Origin: Bacteroidota bacterium
GTDB lineage: Bacteria; Bacteroidota; Bacteroidia; Chitinophagales; Chitinophagaceae
Direction of reading: 5' to 3'
Length of the DNA: 64,000 nucleotides
Assembly (NCBI GenBank): GCA_016866355.1
Contig: VGMN01000002.1
Coordinates: forward strand, 124,001-188,000
A model generated the notes under the pieces. It saw nothing but the letters and a program-made list of their open reading frames with translations. It was not told the DNA's origin and did no database searches. Shown here piece after piece: positions 26,179-34,023 of this stretch. The position numbers were made by a program, and so were the translations under genes. The stretch's first letter is position 1, and every line of letters begins with the position of its first letter.

Positions 26179-26187
26179 AAAGGAGGT
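26179..26187 (+). promoter_or_regulatory. Perfect Shine-Dalgarno of rpsU
   Basis: AAAGGAGGT is fully complementary to the 16S rRNA 3' end and lies 7 bases before the rpsU ATG. The other start codons I inspected in this window have A-rich upstream sequence instead. CCTCC at 26171-26175 could pair with GGAGG, but the predicted transcript start is inside it. Confidence 0.85.
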
Positions 26188-26194
26188 ATATTTT

Positions 26195-26392
26195 ATGTTA
26201 ATTATTGATTCTAAGGATTGCGAAAACATCGACAAGGCGCTCAAGAAGTACAAAAAGAAATTTGAAAAGTCTAAAACACTTATTCAACTACGTGAGCGTC
26301 AAAGTTATACAAAGCCATCTGTGAAGCGTCGTGGAGAAGTTTTAAAAGCAATCTATCGTCAGCAATTGGCTTCTGGTAAAATTGAAGGTTAA
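26195..26392 (+). CDS. rpsU: 30S ribosomal protein bS21
   Basis: A 65-residue basic protein of the small ribosomal subunit; it matches bS21 throughout (DKALKKYKKKFEKSKTL, QSYTKPSVKRRGEV). In Bacteroidota ribosomes bS21, with bS18 and bS6, is known to help sequester the 16S rRNA 3' tail and so block Shine-Dalgarno use. The gene itself has a perfect Shine-Dalgarno, which fits autoregulation: ribosomes lacking bS21 would favour this message. It is monocistronic, with its own promoter and terminator. Confidence 0.97.
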   Translation: MLIIDSKDCENIDKALKKYKKKFEKSKTLIQLRERQSYTKPSVKRRGEVLKAIYRQQLASGKIEG

Positions 26393-26416
26393 TTCATTTC
26401 TTTTACTCGAGATACT

Positions 26417-26443
26417 AACCCGCGGTTAATCTGCGGGTTTTTT
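26417..26443 (+). terminator. Terminator after rpsU
   Basis: Stem AACCCGC/GCGGGTT with a 9-base loop, followed by a run of six T. Confidence 0.88.
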
Positions 26444-26476
26444 ATTTTCAGCCTTATAAGTTTTGTAGTTTTAACT

Positions 26477-27385
26477 ATGCAAAAAGAGGGAGCTATTGTA
26501 GTGCTGATTGAATTATTTATCGAGCATTTAAAGTTTGAACGAAGGCTCTCTCCACACACACAAACAGCTTATCGCAGTGACTTATTCGACTGGGCTCAAT
26601 TTCTGGTACAAGAAATGAGTGTGGAGCAAATTTCCCAAGTCAATTCCTCCTTTATTCGAAGTTGGTTGGCTTCTTTACGAGAGGCAGGAGTAACTCCTCG
26701 AAGTATCATTAGAAAGATTTCTACGCTCAAGTCTTTCTATAAGTTTTTAATACGAAAAGGAGTTTTATTGACTAGCCCCATGACACAAATAACAGCTCCC
26801 AAAATGGGGAGATCGCTTCCGGTTTTTATTAAAGAAGATGAAGCAGTGGCACTAGGTGAATTGGTGTCAATCTCGAGTGAAGATTGGAAGGGTATGAATA
26901 CCCGTTTGTTGATCACTTTATTTTATTTTACAGGAATGCGTTTGAGTGAGCTCATCAATTTAAAAGACCAACAAGTGGAGCTGAACCGCGGGCAACTAAA
27001 AGTGTTAGGTAAGGGGAATAAAGAACGGATACTTCCACTTCATGCGGAGGTGATGCAAGTAATAAGAGATTACATTTTACAAAGAAACCAACTGTTTGAG
27101 CAGCGAGAGCCCTACCTGTTGCTTACCGAAAAGGGTAAAAAAATGTACCCTCGTTATGCCTGGCAGTTGGTGAATCATATATTGGACGCGGCAACAACTG
27201 TACAAAAGAAAAGCCCGCACGTGCTTCGACATAGTTTTGCAACGCACTTGCTCAACAATGGTGCCGACCTTAACGCCGTAAAAGAGTTGTTGGGTCACAG
27301 TAGTTTGGCTGCCACCCAGGTTTATACCCATAATACAATCGAGAAGTTAAAGGAGGTGCATAAGAAAGCCCATCCGCGCCGTTAA
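26477..27385 (+). CDS. Xer-type tyrosine recombinase
   Basis: A 302-residue site-specific recombinase. The N-terminal SAM-like DNA-binding domain (FIEHLKFERRLSPHTQTAYRSDL) is followed by the catalytic domain with Arg in TGMRLSELI near residue 155, Lys in GKGNKERILPL near 180, His-x-x-Arg in HVLRHSFATHLL near 250, His in LLGHSS near 276 and the nucleophile Tyr in TQVYTH near 287. Length and sequence fit XerC/XerD, which resolve chromosome dimers at dif. The fixed position between rpsU and hpf argues for a housekeeping role rather than a mobile element. I cannot tell XerC from XerD by eye. Confidence 0.92.
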   Translation: MQKEGAIVVLIELFIEHLKFERRLSPHTQTAYRSDLFDWAQFLVQEMSVEQISQVNSSFIRSWLASLREAGVTPRSIIRKISTLKSFYKFLIRKGVLLTSPMTQITAPKMGRSLPVFIKEDEAVALGELVSISSEDWKGMNTRLLITLFYFTGMRLSELINLKDQQVELNRGQLKVLGKGNKERILPLHAEVMQVIRDYILQRNQLFEQREPYLLLTEKGKKMYPRYAWQLVNHILDAATTVQKKSPHVLRHSFATHLLNNGADLNAVKELLGHSSLAATQVYTHNTIEKLKEVHKKAHPRR

Positions 27386-27463
27386 AAATCTGTAAAAGTA
27401 GATCCTGGTTGTTGTATCAGAAGGTAATGAAAAGTAAATTACTAGTAATTAAACTTTTCAGCT

Positions 27464-27769
27464 ATGAATCTAAAAATCCAAACAGTACATTTTGCGCCTG
27501 CTAGTAGCTTGATTGAATTAGTGAAAAGAAAAGTAGAAAAATTACCCACTTTTGAAAGTCGAATAACAGATGTTTGTGTTTTTCTCAAGCTAGATAACCC
27601 TTCACATACTATCAAGGACAAAGTGGTAGAGGTACGGGTGCACATTCCACGGTATGACTTTTTTGTAAAGACTACCAGTAAAAATTTTGAACATTCCGTT
27701 GAAGATGCTTTTGCTTCGCTGGTAAGTCAAATGAAACGGAAAAAGGATCGTGTACTGTCTACGTCCTGA
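27464..27769 (+). CDS. hpf: Ribosome hibernation-promoting factor (short HPF/YfiA type)
   Basis: A 101-residue protein of the ribosome-associated inhibitor family: beta-alpha-beta-beta-beta-alpha fold with KIQTVHF, ELVKRKVEKL, DVCVFLKLD, VEVRVHIPRYDFFVK and SVEDAFASLVSQMKRKKDR. It lacks the C-terminal dimerisation domain of long HPF, so it resembles the short proteins that bind the decoding region of idle ribosomes. It lies between the Xer gene and the tRNA-tuf operon, 78 bp after the former. Confidence 0.92.
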   Translation: MNLKIQTVHFAPASSLIELVKRKVEKLPTFESRITDVCVFLKLDNPSHTIKDKVVEVRVHIPRYDFFVKTTSKNFEHSVEDAFASLVSQMKRKKDRVLSTS

Positions 27770-27849
27770 GGTTCCTATTAGCTGTGGATTTTTTGTTCCA
27801 GCGGCTAGTAAAAAATAGGCCTAAAATTTTTCCAATTTCCAAATTCCCT

Positions 27850-27857
27850 TACCTTTG
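27850..27857 (+). promoter_or_regulatory. Promoter -7 element of the tRNA-tuf operon
   Basis: TACCTTTG, a consensus match. The roughly 100-nt leader up to the first tRNA contains small inverted repeats (CCCAA/TTGGG at 27862-27875, GATCAA/TTGATC and ATCTC/GAGAT further on), as expected for a processed tRNA precursor. Confidence 0.6.
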
Positions 27858-27960
27858 CCTTCCCAAATTTTTGGGGTAGCTCTTTATTGCCCGGATCAAT
27901 TGAATTTGATCTCGTGCGAGATGGTTTGGCTAATTCACCAGCAATTGGCTACGAAAACAG

Positions 27961-28033
27961 GCCACCTTAGCTCAGCTGGTAGAGCAACTGATTTGTAATC
28001 AGTAGGTCGCCAGTTCGATTCTGGCAGGTGGCT
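27961..28033 (+). tRNA. tRNA-Thr (TGT)
   Basis: Acceptor GCCACCT/AGGTGGC, anticodon stem ACTGA/TCAGT with loop TTTGTAA (anticodon TGT), T-loop TTCGATT. CCA is not encoded. First gene of a four-tRNA cluster leading into tuf. Confidence 0.96.
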
Positions 28034-28039
28034 CAGGGC

Positions 28040-28122
28040 GGGCAAGTAGCCAAGTGGCCAACGGCAACAGACTGTAAATCTGTCCTCTTCGGAGTTCGGT
28101 GGTTCGAATCCATCCTTGCCCA
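28040..28122 (+). tRNA. tRNA-Tyr (GTA)
   Basis: Acceptor GGGCAAG/CTTGCCC, anticodon stem ACAGA/TCTGT with loop CTGTAAA (anticodon GTA), and the long variable arm expected of bacterial tRNA-Tyr (83 nt in all). A queuosine target of the QueA pathway. Confidence 0.96.
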
Positions 28123-28159
28123 CAACAATTTCACCGTTACAAGAACACCGAAATTGTTG
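28123..28159 (+). repeat. Inverted repeat in the tRNA-Tyr/tRNA-Gly spacer
   Basis: CAACAATTTC (28123-28132) and GAAATTGTTG (28150-28159) are a perfect 10-bp inverted repeat starting right after tRNA-Tyr. There is no T-run, so a processing hairpin is likelier than a terminator. Confidence 0.7.
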
Positions 28160-28202
28160 AGATAAAATTGAAATCACGACGGTTCCCAAAAGGAATCTAA
28201 AA

Positions 28203-28275
28203 GCGGGAGTAGCTCATTTGGTAGAGCGGTAGCCTTCCAAGCTTCAGGTGGCCGGTTCGAGCCCGGTCTCCCGCT
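28203..28275 (+). tRNA. tRNA-Gly (TCC)
   Basis: Acceptor GCGGGAG/CTCCCGC, anticodon loop CTTCCAA (anticodon TCC), T-loop TTCGAGC. The second base pair of the anticodon stem is a T-T mismatch (28230 against 28244), which is unusual. Confidence 0.93.
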
Positions 28276-28316
28276 CAAGTTGAGAATAGTCGGAAGCAGG
28301 CTCTCGGGCTTTATCA

Positions 28317-28388
<72 letters not shown>

Positions 28389-28448
28389 CAGAAATTATTA
28401 AGATTTTTGTAAATATAAATTGTCAACACAACCTAAAAACCGATAAAA

Positions 28449-29636
28449 ATGTCAAAAGAGACCTTTAAGCGGGACAAACCCCACGTTAACGTAGGTACCA
28501 TTGGGCACATCGACCATGGTAAAACTACCCTGACTGCTGCCATCACTACAATTTTGGCTGCAAAAGGTATGGCCCAGGCCAAGAAGTATGATGAAATCGA
28601 TGCTGCTCCTGAAGAAAAAGAGCGTGGTATCACCATCAACACAGCACACGTTGAGTACCAAACGGAAAATCGTCACTACGCACACGTAGACTGTCCTGGT
28701 CACGCTGACTATGTAAAAAACATGATTACGGGTGCCGCACAAATGGACGGTGCTATCCTTGTTGTGGCTGCTACAGACGGTCCAATGCCACAAACCAAAG
28801 AACATATCCTTCTTGCCCGTCAGGTAGGTGTACCTAAGATTGTTGTATTCATGAACAAGGTTGACCTTGTTGATGATGCAGAATTACTTGACCTTGTTGA
28901 AATGGAGGTTCGCGACCTTTTGACGTTCTACGGTTTTGATGGTGCAAACACTCCAATTATTAAGGGTTCTGCCATCAAAGCTCTTGATGGTGATGCAGCA
29001 GCTGTAAAGCAAGTGGATGAATTAATGGCTGCAGTAGATTCTTTTATTCCATTACCTCCCCGTCCAGTTGACCAACCCTTCCTTATGTCAGTAGAGGATG
29101 TATTCTCTATTACAGGACGTGGTACTGTTGCTACAGGTCGTATTGAGCGTGGTCGTATTAAAGTGGGTGAGTCAGTTGAAATCGTAGGATTGACCCCTGA
29201 TCCACTTACTTCTACAGTTACTGGTGTTGAAATGTTCCGCAAGATCCTTGATGAAGGTGAGGCTGGAGACAATGCCGGATTGTTGCTTCGTGGTGTTGAA
29301 AAAACACAGATTCGTCGCGGTCAAGTTATCGTGAAGCCTGGATCTATCACACCACATACAGAATTCAAAGCTGAGGTTTACGTATTGAGCAAAGAAGAAG
29401 GTGGACGTCACACTCCATTCTTCCAAAAATATCGTCCTCAGTTCTACTTCCGTACTACGGACGTAACTGGTGAAGTTGAATTGGCTGCTGGAACTGAAAT
29501 GGTAATGCCTGGTGATAATACCAACCTTATTGTTAAGTTGATTCAGCCTATTGCGATGGAAAAAGGTCTGAAGTTCGCTATTCGTGAGGGTGGACGTACA
29601 GTGGGTGCCGGACAGGTTACCGAGATCTTGAAGTAA
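28449..29636 (+). CDS. tuf: Elongation factor Tu
   Basis: A 395-residue translational GTPase that delivers aminoacyl-tRNA to the ribosome. G1 is GHIDHGKT (residues 19-26), the switch region [12 protein letters not shown] follows, G3 is DCPGH near 81, G4 NKVD near 136 and G5 GSAIKA near 174; domains 2 and 3 are complete to the end [10 protein letters not shown]. It is cotranscribed with the upstream tRNAs and probably with tRNA-Trp, secE and nusG. Upstream of the ATG is A-rich sequence with no Shine-Dalgarno. Confidence 0.99.
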   Translation: MSKETFKRDKPHVNVGTIGHIDHGKTTLTAAITTILAAKGMAQAKKYDEIDAAPEEKERGITINTAHVEYQTENRHYAHVDCPGHADYVKNMITGAAQMDGAILVVAATDGPMPQTKEHILLARQVGVPKIVVFMNKVDLVDDAELLDLVEMEVRDLLTFYGFDGANTPIIKGSAIKALDGDAAAVKQVDELMAAVDSFIPLPPRPVDQPFLMSVEDVFSITGRGTVATGRIERGRIKVGESVEIVGLTPDPLTSTVTGVEMFRKILDEGEAGDNAGLLLRGVEKTQIRRGQVIVKPGSITPHTEFKAEVYVLSKEEGGRHTPFFQKYRPQFYFRTTDVTGEVELAAGTEMVMPGDNTNLIVKLIQPIAMEKGLKFAIREGGRTVGAGQVTEILK

Positions 29637-29654
29637 TCGCTTATATTTGTATTC

Positions 29655-29704
29655 TCAAAAGTCATTGGTTGTCAGGATATTTCCGAACAGCCGGTGACTT
29701 TTGA
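29655..29704 (+). repeat. Long inverted repeat between tuf and tRNA-Trp
   Basis: TCAAAAGTCATTGGTTGT (29655-29672) can pair with ACAGCCGGTGACTTTTGA (29687-29704) over 18 bp including a few G-T pairs, and GGA/TCC can pair inside the loop. No T-run follows, so an RNase III-type processing site or a partial terminator between tuf mRNA and tRNA-Trp are both possible. Confidence 0.8.
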
Positions 29705-29709
29705 TTCTT

Positions 29710-29780
29710 ACGGGCATAGTTCAATGGCAGAATAGCGGTCTCCAAAACCGTTGATGGGAGTTCGAGTCTCTCTGCCCGTG
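29710..29780 (+). tRNA. tRNA-Trp (CCA)
   Basis: Acceptor ACGGGCA/TGCCCGT with G discriminator, anticodon loop CTCCAAA (anticodon CCA), T-loop TTCGAGT. It sits between tuf and secE, the usual place in Bacteroidota. Confidence 0.95.
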
Positions 29781-29793
29781 CAAAACAAAACGT

Positions 29794-29988
29794 ATGAATA
29801 AGATTACCGCTTACGTGAAAGACAGTTTTCGCGAACTGACTGAAAAAGTAACCTGGCCTACCTGGATGCAGTTGCAACAATCAACTATGATTGTGCTGGC
29901 AGCCACACTGGTGATAACACTGATTGTGTTGGTTATGGATTTTGCAACTGGTAATGGGTTACGCTTTATCTACAAACAATTATTCTAA
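29794..29988 (+). CDS. secE: Preprotein translocase subunit SecE
   Basis: A 64-residue inner-membrane protein of the SecYEG channel. The amphipathic helix carries the family pattern DSFRELTEKVTWPTW, followed by one transmembrane helix (STMIVLAATLVITLIVLVMDFA). It starts 13 bp after tRNA-Trp, and its stop codon overlaps the nusG start by one base (TAATG). Confidence 0.96.
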   Translation: MNKITAYVKDSFRELTEKVTWPTWMQLQQSTMIVLAATLVITLIVLVMDFATGNGLRFIYKQLF

Positions 29989-30569
29989 TGGAAGCTGTTA
30001 CAAATACAACTACTACTCCGCAGCTAGAAACCAAGTGGTATGTACTGCGTGTGATCAGTGGCAAAGAGAAAAAAGTAAAGGAATATCTTGACAAGGAAAT
30101 CAGTCGTGGAGGTTGGAGCGAACTAGTGAAGCAGGTATTTCTCCCAGTGGAAAAGGTTTATAAAGTTGCCGCTGGTAAAAAAGTAATCCGGGAGCGAAAT
30201 TACTATCCCGGCTATGTAATGATTGAAATATTGGAAGGCAAATTGAGTGATGACCTTCGGGATGTAATTAAAAATACAACCAACGTGATTCATTTCTTGG
30301 GTAAAGATAATCCGATCGCCTTGCGTAAAGCTGAGGTAAATAAGATGTTGGGTAAAATGGATGAGATGAGTGAAGCTGGTGGCATCAGCATGATGGAGCC
30401 CTATATTGTTGGCGAGACAATCAAAATCATTGAAGGACCATTCAATGATTTCAATGGTATCATTGAAGAAGTGAATGACGAGAAAAAGAAATTGAAAGTC
30501 ACCGTTAAGATATTTGGTCGTGCTACACCTGTTGAACTTAGTTATATGCAGGTAGAAAAGTTAAGCTAA
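29988..30569 (+). CDS. nusG: Transcription termination/antitermination factor NusG
   Basis: A 193-residue NusG. The N-terminal NGN domain (KWYVLRVISGKEKKVKEYL) binds RNA polymerase, and the C-terminal KOW domain (VGETIKIIEGPFNDFNG, near residue 140) binds NusE/S10 or Rho. NYYPGYVMIE near 65 is the NGN signature. It overlaps secE by one base and is followed by a terminator, so the rplK operon is separate. Confidence 0.97.
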   Translation: MEAVTNTTTTPQLETKWYVLRVISGKEKKVKEYLDKEISRGGWSELVKQVFLPVEKVYKVAAGKKVIRERNYYPGYVMIEILEGKLSDDLRDVIKNTTNVIHFLGKDNPIALRKAEVNKMLGKMDEMSEAGGISMMEPYIVGETIKIIEGPFNDFNGIIEEVNDEKKKLKVTVKIFGRATPVELSYMQVEKLS

Positions 30570-30590
30570 GGTTCGCCCTAAATTATTAGA

Positions 30591-30614
30591 AGCCTCCGTT
30601 GGGAGGCTTTTTTG
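30591..30614 (+). terminator. Terminator after nusG
   Basis: Stem AAGCCTCC/GGAGGCTT with a 4-base loop, followed by a run of T. Confidence 0.9.
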
Positions 30615-30686
30615 TTGCCTGACTTTCAATAATATAGGAGCTTTAAAAAAAACAAAGAATTGTATGGTAAATCGCTTCTGTCTGCC

Positions 30687-30694
30687 TAACTTTG
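30687..30694 (+). promoter_or_regulatory. Promoter -7 element of rplKAJL
   Basis: TAACTTTG, a perfect match. The leader of about 70 nt can form a GTGCCT/AGGTAC hairpin (30731-30746), a conceivable site for L1 autoregulation, but no specific binding motif was confirmed. Confidence 0.6.
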
Positions 30695-30770
30695 CCGCCC
30701 CAATTAGTTCTTTCTACGAGGATTTTGGGAGTGCCTTAAAAGGTACGCTTGAACCAATAAATTGTAAGAC

Positions 30771-31214
30771 ATGGCAAAAGAAGTATCCGGCTTTGTAAAG
30801 CTGCAGTGCAAGGGTGGCCAAGCCAACCCAGCACCTCCCATTGGACCTGCACTAGGTTCTAAGGGTATTAACATTATGGAGTTCTGTAAGCAGTTCAATG
30901 CTAGAACACAGGACAAGCAAGGGAAAGTACTCCCTGTTCTAATCACAGTTTATTCAGACAAGAGTTTTGACTTTGTAATCAAGACTCCTCCTGCTGCAGT
31001 GCAATTAATGGAAGCTGCTAAAATTCAAAAAGGTTCTAAGGAAAGTAATCGCACAAAGGTGGGTAAAGTTACTTGGGACCAGATCAAGGTGATAGCAGAG
31101 GACAAAATGCCTGATTTAAACTGTTTCACTGTAGAAAGTGCCATGAAAATGGTAGCAGGTACAGCGCGCAGTATGGGTTTGAATGTGTCAGGGAAAGCCC
31201 CCTGGGAAAATTAA
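30771..31214 (+). CDS. rplK: 50S ribosomal protein uL11
   Basis: A 147-residue protein of the GTPase-associated centre. The proline-rich switch region [15 protein letters not shown] (about residues 19-33) and the RNA-binding C-terminal part ([26 protein letters not shown]) are typical. First gene of the rplKAJL operon, 23 bp before rplA. Confidence 0.98.
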   Translation: MAKEVSGFVKLQCKGGQANPAPPIGPALGSKGINIMEFCKQFNARTQDKQGKVLPVLITVYSDKSFDFVIKTPPAAVQLMEAAKIQKGSKESNRTKVGKVTWDQIKVIAEDKMPDLNCFTVESAMKMVAGTARSMGLNVSGKAPWEN

Positions 31215-31237
31215 TTGTCAATCTAAAGAACTGAATC

Positions 31238-31933
31238 ATGGCATTTGTAAGTAAAAAAAGAAAAGTGGCCGACACAAAGGTGGACGCCAATAAATCATAC
31301 TCCCTTAAGGAGGCCTCTTCACTCGTAAAGCAAATCACTACTTGTAAATTTGACGCATCCGTTGATTTACATATCCGTTTGGGTGTTGATCCTAAGAAGG
31401 CAGATCAGGCTATTCGTGGAACAGTTACGCTTCCACACGGAACAGGTAAAACTAAGCGTGTATTGGTGTTATGCACACCCGACAAAGAAGCTGCTGCTAA
31501 AGAAGCGGGTGCTGATTATGTTGGATTGGATGAGTTTGTAACAAAAATTGAAGGTGGTTGGGTTGATATCGACGTGATTATTGCCACTCCAAGCGTGATG
31601 CCTAAAATTGGTAAGCTTGGTAAGGTGTTGGGTCCTCGTAACTTGATGCCTAATCCCAAAACGGGTACTGTTACCAATGATGTAGCAGCAGCAATCAACG
31701 ATGTTAAAGGTGGTAAAATTGCTTTTAAAGTAGATAAGGTTGGTATTGTACACGCATCCATTGGGCGCGTAAGTTTTGCATCTGAGAAAATTGCGGAGAA
31801 CAGCCAAGAGTTGCTTAATGCAATCATCAAAGCAAAGCCATCCTCTGCTAAAGGAACTTACTTAAAAGGTATCAGTATGGCCTCCACAATGAGTCCCGGT
31901 ATTGCTATCGATACGAAAGCTTTTATCAACTGA
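31238..31933 (+). CDS. rplA: 50S ribosomal protein uL1
   Basis: A 231-residue protein of the L1 stalk. The N-terminal basic segment, [16 protein letters not shown] near residue 42, the second domain [22 protein letters not shown] near 125 and [18 protein letters not shown] near 160 are present. In many bacteria L1 represses its own operon by binding the rplK leader. Confidence 0.98.
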   Translation: MAFVSKKRKVADTKVDANKSYSLKEASSLVKQITTCKFDASVDLHIRLGVDPKKADQAIRGTVTLPHGTGKTKRVLVLCTPDKEAAAKEAGADYVGLDEFVTKIEGGWVDIDVIIATPSVMPKIGKLGKVLGPRNLMPNPKTGTVTNDVAAAINDVKGGKIAFKVDKVGIVHASIGRVSFASEKIAENSQELLNAIIKAKPSSAKGTYLKGISMASTMSPGIAIDTKAFIN

Positions 31934-31972
31934 TTCTCTTAAACCTAATTACCACAGTCTAATTTCAATACA

Positions 31973-32485
31973 ATGACTAAAGAGCAAAAAAATGAAGTGA
32001 TCGAAGTACTGAAAGGAAAATTCTCTCAGTATAACAACTTCTATGTAACAGATACAGAGTCGCTGACCGTTGAGCAAGTTGGCAAATTGCGTCGCGCTTG
32101 TTTTAATAAGCAAGTAGAGTTGAAAGTGGCCAAGAATACATTGATTAAAAAGGCGCTTGAGTCTTTGGACAATGAAAAGTATGCCGGTATGTATGATTCT
32201 CTTCATAAGGTAACGGCCTTGCTTTTCTCAGAAAACCCCAAAGAACCCGCTTTGATAATTTCTTCTTTCCGCAAGGAGAGTAACGGTGATAAGCCCGTAC
32301 TTAAAGCAGCCTTTATCAACGGGGATGTTTACAGCGGCGATAATCAACTGGTGGCACTTACTAAGATCAGGACTAAGAATGAGTTGATTGGTGAAGTGAT
32401 TGGATTGTTGCAATCTCCTGCTAAGCGTGTGTTGGCTGGATTATTACAACACCACGAGAAACAAGCAGGGGCTACTGCTGAGTAA
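31973..32485 (+). CDS. rplJ: 50S ribosomal protein uL10
   Basis: A 170-residue stalk-base protein that anchors the L7/L12 dimers. KEQKNEVIEVLKGKF and YVTDTESLTVEQVGKLRRAC at the N-terminus and the KNTLIKKALE strand fit the family; the C-terminal helix (VIGLLQSPAKRVLAGLLQH) is the L7/L12 binding site. It is followed by a 136-bp spacer before rplL. Confidence 0.97.
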   Translation: MTKEQKNEVIEVLKGKFSQYNNFYVTDTESLTVEQVGKLRRACFNKQVELKVAKNTLIKKALESLDNEKYAGMYDSLHKVTALLFSENPKEPALIISSFRKESNGDKPVLKAAFINGDVYSGDNQLVALTKIRTKNELIGEVIGLLQSPAKRVLAGLLQHHEKQAGATAE

Positions 32486-32621
32486 TGTATTTTATCGTCA
32501 ATGGACGAATGAAATAAATGCCCAGGCCTGAGGGTGTTTCGGTTGAAACGAACAAAGGCAAATTTTTTTAAACCTGCCGTTGGAGCTACTGAGCAGTGAA
32601 AACGGTAAAAATTGAAACAAA
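32486..32621 (+). other. rplJ-rplL spacer
   Basis: No gene is seen. The spacer holds a small hairpin (GTTTC/GAAAC, 32536-32549) and A/T-rich sequence, and is longer than the other gaps of the operon. It may carry a processing or translational control element, but nothing is recognisable. Confidence 0.35.
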
Positions 32622-32999
32622 ATGGCTGATGTAAAAGCACTCGCGGAAAGCCTAGTGGCTTTGACCGTGAAAGAAGTACAGGAACTCGCTGATGTCCTGA
32701 AAAATGACTACGGAATTGAACCCGCTGCTGCTGCAGTAGTTGTAGCAGGTGGTGGTGATGGTGGTGGTGCAGCTGCTGCTGAAGAGAAAACTGCCTTCAA
32801 TGTAATATTGAAAAATGGTGGTGCTTCTAAATTAAACGTTGTTAAAATCGTGAAAGACCTTACCGGACTTGGCTTGAAAGAAGCAAAGGATATGGTAGAC
32901 GGTGCTCCGAAAACAGTGAAAGAAAACGTTTCTAAGGCTGAAGCAGAAGAAATTGCTGCTAAGTTGAAAGAAGCTGGTGCTGAAGTTGAGATCGCTTAA
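32622..32999 (+). CDS. rplL: 50S ribosomal protein bL12 (L7/L12)
   Basis: A 125-residue stalk protein. The N-terminal dimerisation helices ([21 protein letters not shown]) are joined by an alanine/glycine-rich hinge (residues about 36-55) to the C-terminal factor-binding domain ([37 protein letters not shown]). Closed by a terminator. Confidence 0.98.
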   Translation: MADVKALAESLVALTVKEVQELADVLKNDYGIEPAAAAVVVAGGGDGGGAAAAEEKTAFNVILKNGGASKLNVVKIVKDLTGLGLKEAKDMVDGAPKTVKENVSKAEAEEIAAKLKEAGAEVEIA

Positions 33000-33020
33000 G
33001 ATCTTTTCTTCACGATATAA

Positions 33021-33051
33021 AAAGGCCTGCCAATTTTGGCGGGCCTTTTTT
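33021..33051 (+). terminator. Terminator after rplL
   Basis: An 11-bp stem AAAGGCCTGCC/GGCGGGCCTTT (one G-T pair) with an ATTTT-type loop and a T-run. It separates rplL from the convergent ComEA-like gene. Confidence 0.9.
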
Positions 33052-33053
33052 GT

Positions 33054-33773
33054 TTACTGAGTGGGTGTAACCGTAAAACTGAGGTAGGGTAGAAGTTTTT
33101 CCAATTTCTTTTTCTCTAGCCCCCAACAGGCAGCCAGTTGCTCGCTGCTATTGAAATAACCATTCGCTTCACGATATCGTACAATCAATTTGGCTTCCTT
33201 CCATTCAACATAGGGGTGCATGGCTATTGTTTTTTCGTCTGCTTGATTTATTGCTATTTTTTTTACAATCGGATCTGGTAGTTCTAGTTGCGTGCTAATC
33301 TTTTGATAAGTTGAATCGGGCATCCCGTATATTTCTTTTAGCTGTGCCACCGAATGGAATCCCCCCAGTTTTTCTCTATACTTTACTATTCTGGCGGAGA
33401 GAACTGGACCGATGCCTGGGAGTTTAATCAGGTCTATTGAATCAGCGATATTTAGGTCTACCATTTTTTTGACCACTGGTTTTTGAATGGTTGCTTTGTT
33501 TGGAGACCATTTTTGAGGATTTTGCCTCTTACTATTATTGAAGGTTTTCCATACTAAAACAAGCTCATTTTTTTTCGAAACAACAGTATCTATATACTTG
33601 ATATTTAATACTTTATAATTATTAACTGGAGATTCTGTATTTGATTTACCCTTCAGATATACGGGTATGAACCAGTAAATGCCCATTCCTGCAAGGATGA
33701 GAAGTAGCCCCCTTTGATTTTTCTTGGATAGGCTGAGCCGGATAGGAGATTGCTTTTTGTATCGATTATTCAT
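33054..33773 (-). CDS. ComEA-like helix-hairpin-helix DNA-binding protein
   Basis: A 239-residue protein with one N-terminal transmembrane helix (GLLLILAGMGIYWFIPVYL, about residues 22-40), a linker, then two helix-hairpin-helix units: LNIADSIDLIKLPGIGPVLSARIVKYREKLGGF near residue 107 in short pieces DLIKLPGIGP and SARIVKYRE, and a more degenerate second one (INQADEKTIAMHPYVEWKEAKLIVRYRE region). This layout is that of ComEA-family envelope DNA-binding proteins, but competence genes are not nearby. It is oriented against rplL and rpoB, interrupting the usual rplL-rpoB junction. Confidence 0.8.
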   Translation of the reverse strand: MNNRYKKQSPIRLSLSKKNQRGLLLILAGMGIYWFIPVYLKGKSNTESPVNNYKVLNIKYIDTVVSKKNELVLVWKTFNNSKRQNPQKWSPNKATIQKPVVKKMVDLNIADSIDLIKLPGIGPVLSARIVKYREKLGGFHSVAQLKEIYGMPDSTYQKISTQLELPDPIVKKIAINQADEKTIAMHPYVEWKEAKLIVRYREANGYFNSSEQLAACWGLEKKKLEKLLPYLSFTVTPTQ

Positions 33774-33822
33774 TAGCTAAGTATAGGCCCCCTTTTTTTA
33801 AAGAAAAAGAGGAAGTTTTTTG

Positions 33823-33900
33823 ATTTTGGCCGGATTTTTGTGGGAACAAATTTTGGCCATCAGCTTTCAATGCTTACCTTTGCAATCCTTTATTTTGGCC
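33823..33900 (+). repeat. Three copies of ATTTTGGCC upstream of rpoB
   Basis: Exact 9-base copies lie at 33823-33831, 33850-33858 and 33892-33900, spanning the rpoB promoter. They could be a regulator site or chance. Confidence 0.5.
33875..33882 (+). promoter_or_regulatory. Promoter -7 element of rpoBC
   Basis: TACCTTTG, a consensus match. It implies a leader of about 135 nt before rpoB. Confidence 0.6.
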
Positions 33901-33947
33901 AATCTTATTTTCGACATCGATGACCATTCGTAAGTGATTCATTCACA

Positions 33948-33979
33948 GCGATTTTTGTAAAAAAAACTACGAAGATCGC
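33948..33979 (+). other. Hairpin in the rpoB leader
   Basis: GCGATTTTTGTA (33948-33959) pairs with TACGAAGATCGC (33968-33979) over 12 positions with two G-T pairs around an A-rich 8-base loop. No T-run follows, so it is not a plain terminator. Confidence 0.5.
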
Positions 33980-34023
33980 CGGGTGTTCTCTTTGTCTGAA
34001 CGCAGAAAAAACCGGTATAGCAT

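Noticed and set aside
26477-27385. Tyrosine recombinase as part of a mobile element
   Set aside because: It sits in a conserved rpsU-hpf setting, has Xer length and sequence, and no att repeats or cargo genes flank it.
31469-31830. Two overlapping minus-strand open frames inside rplA
   Set aside because: Both are antisense shadows of the uL1 gene.
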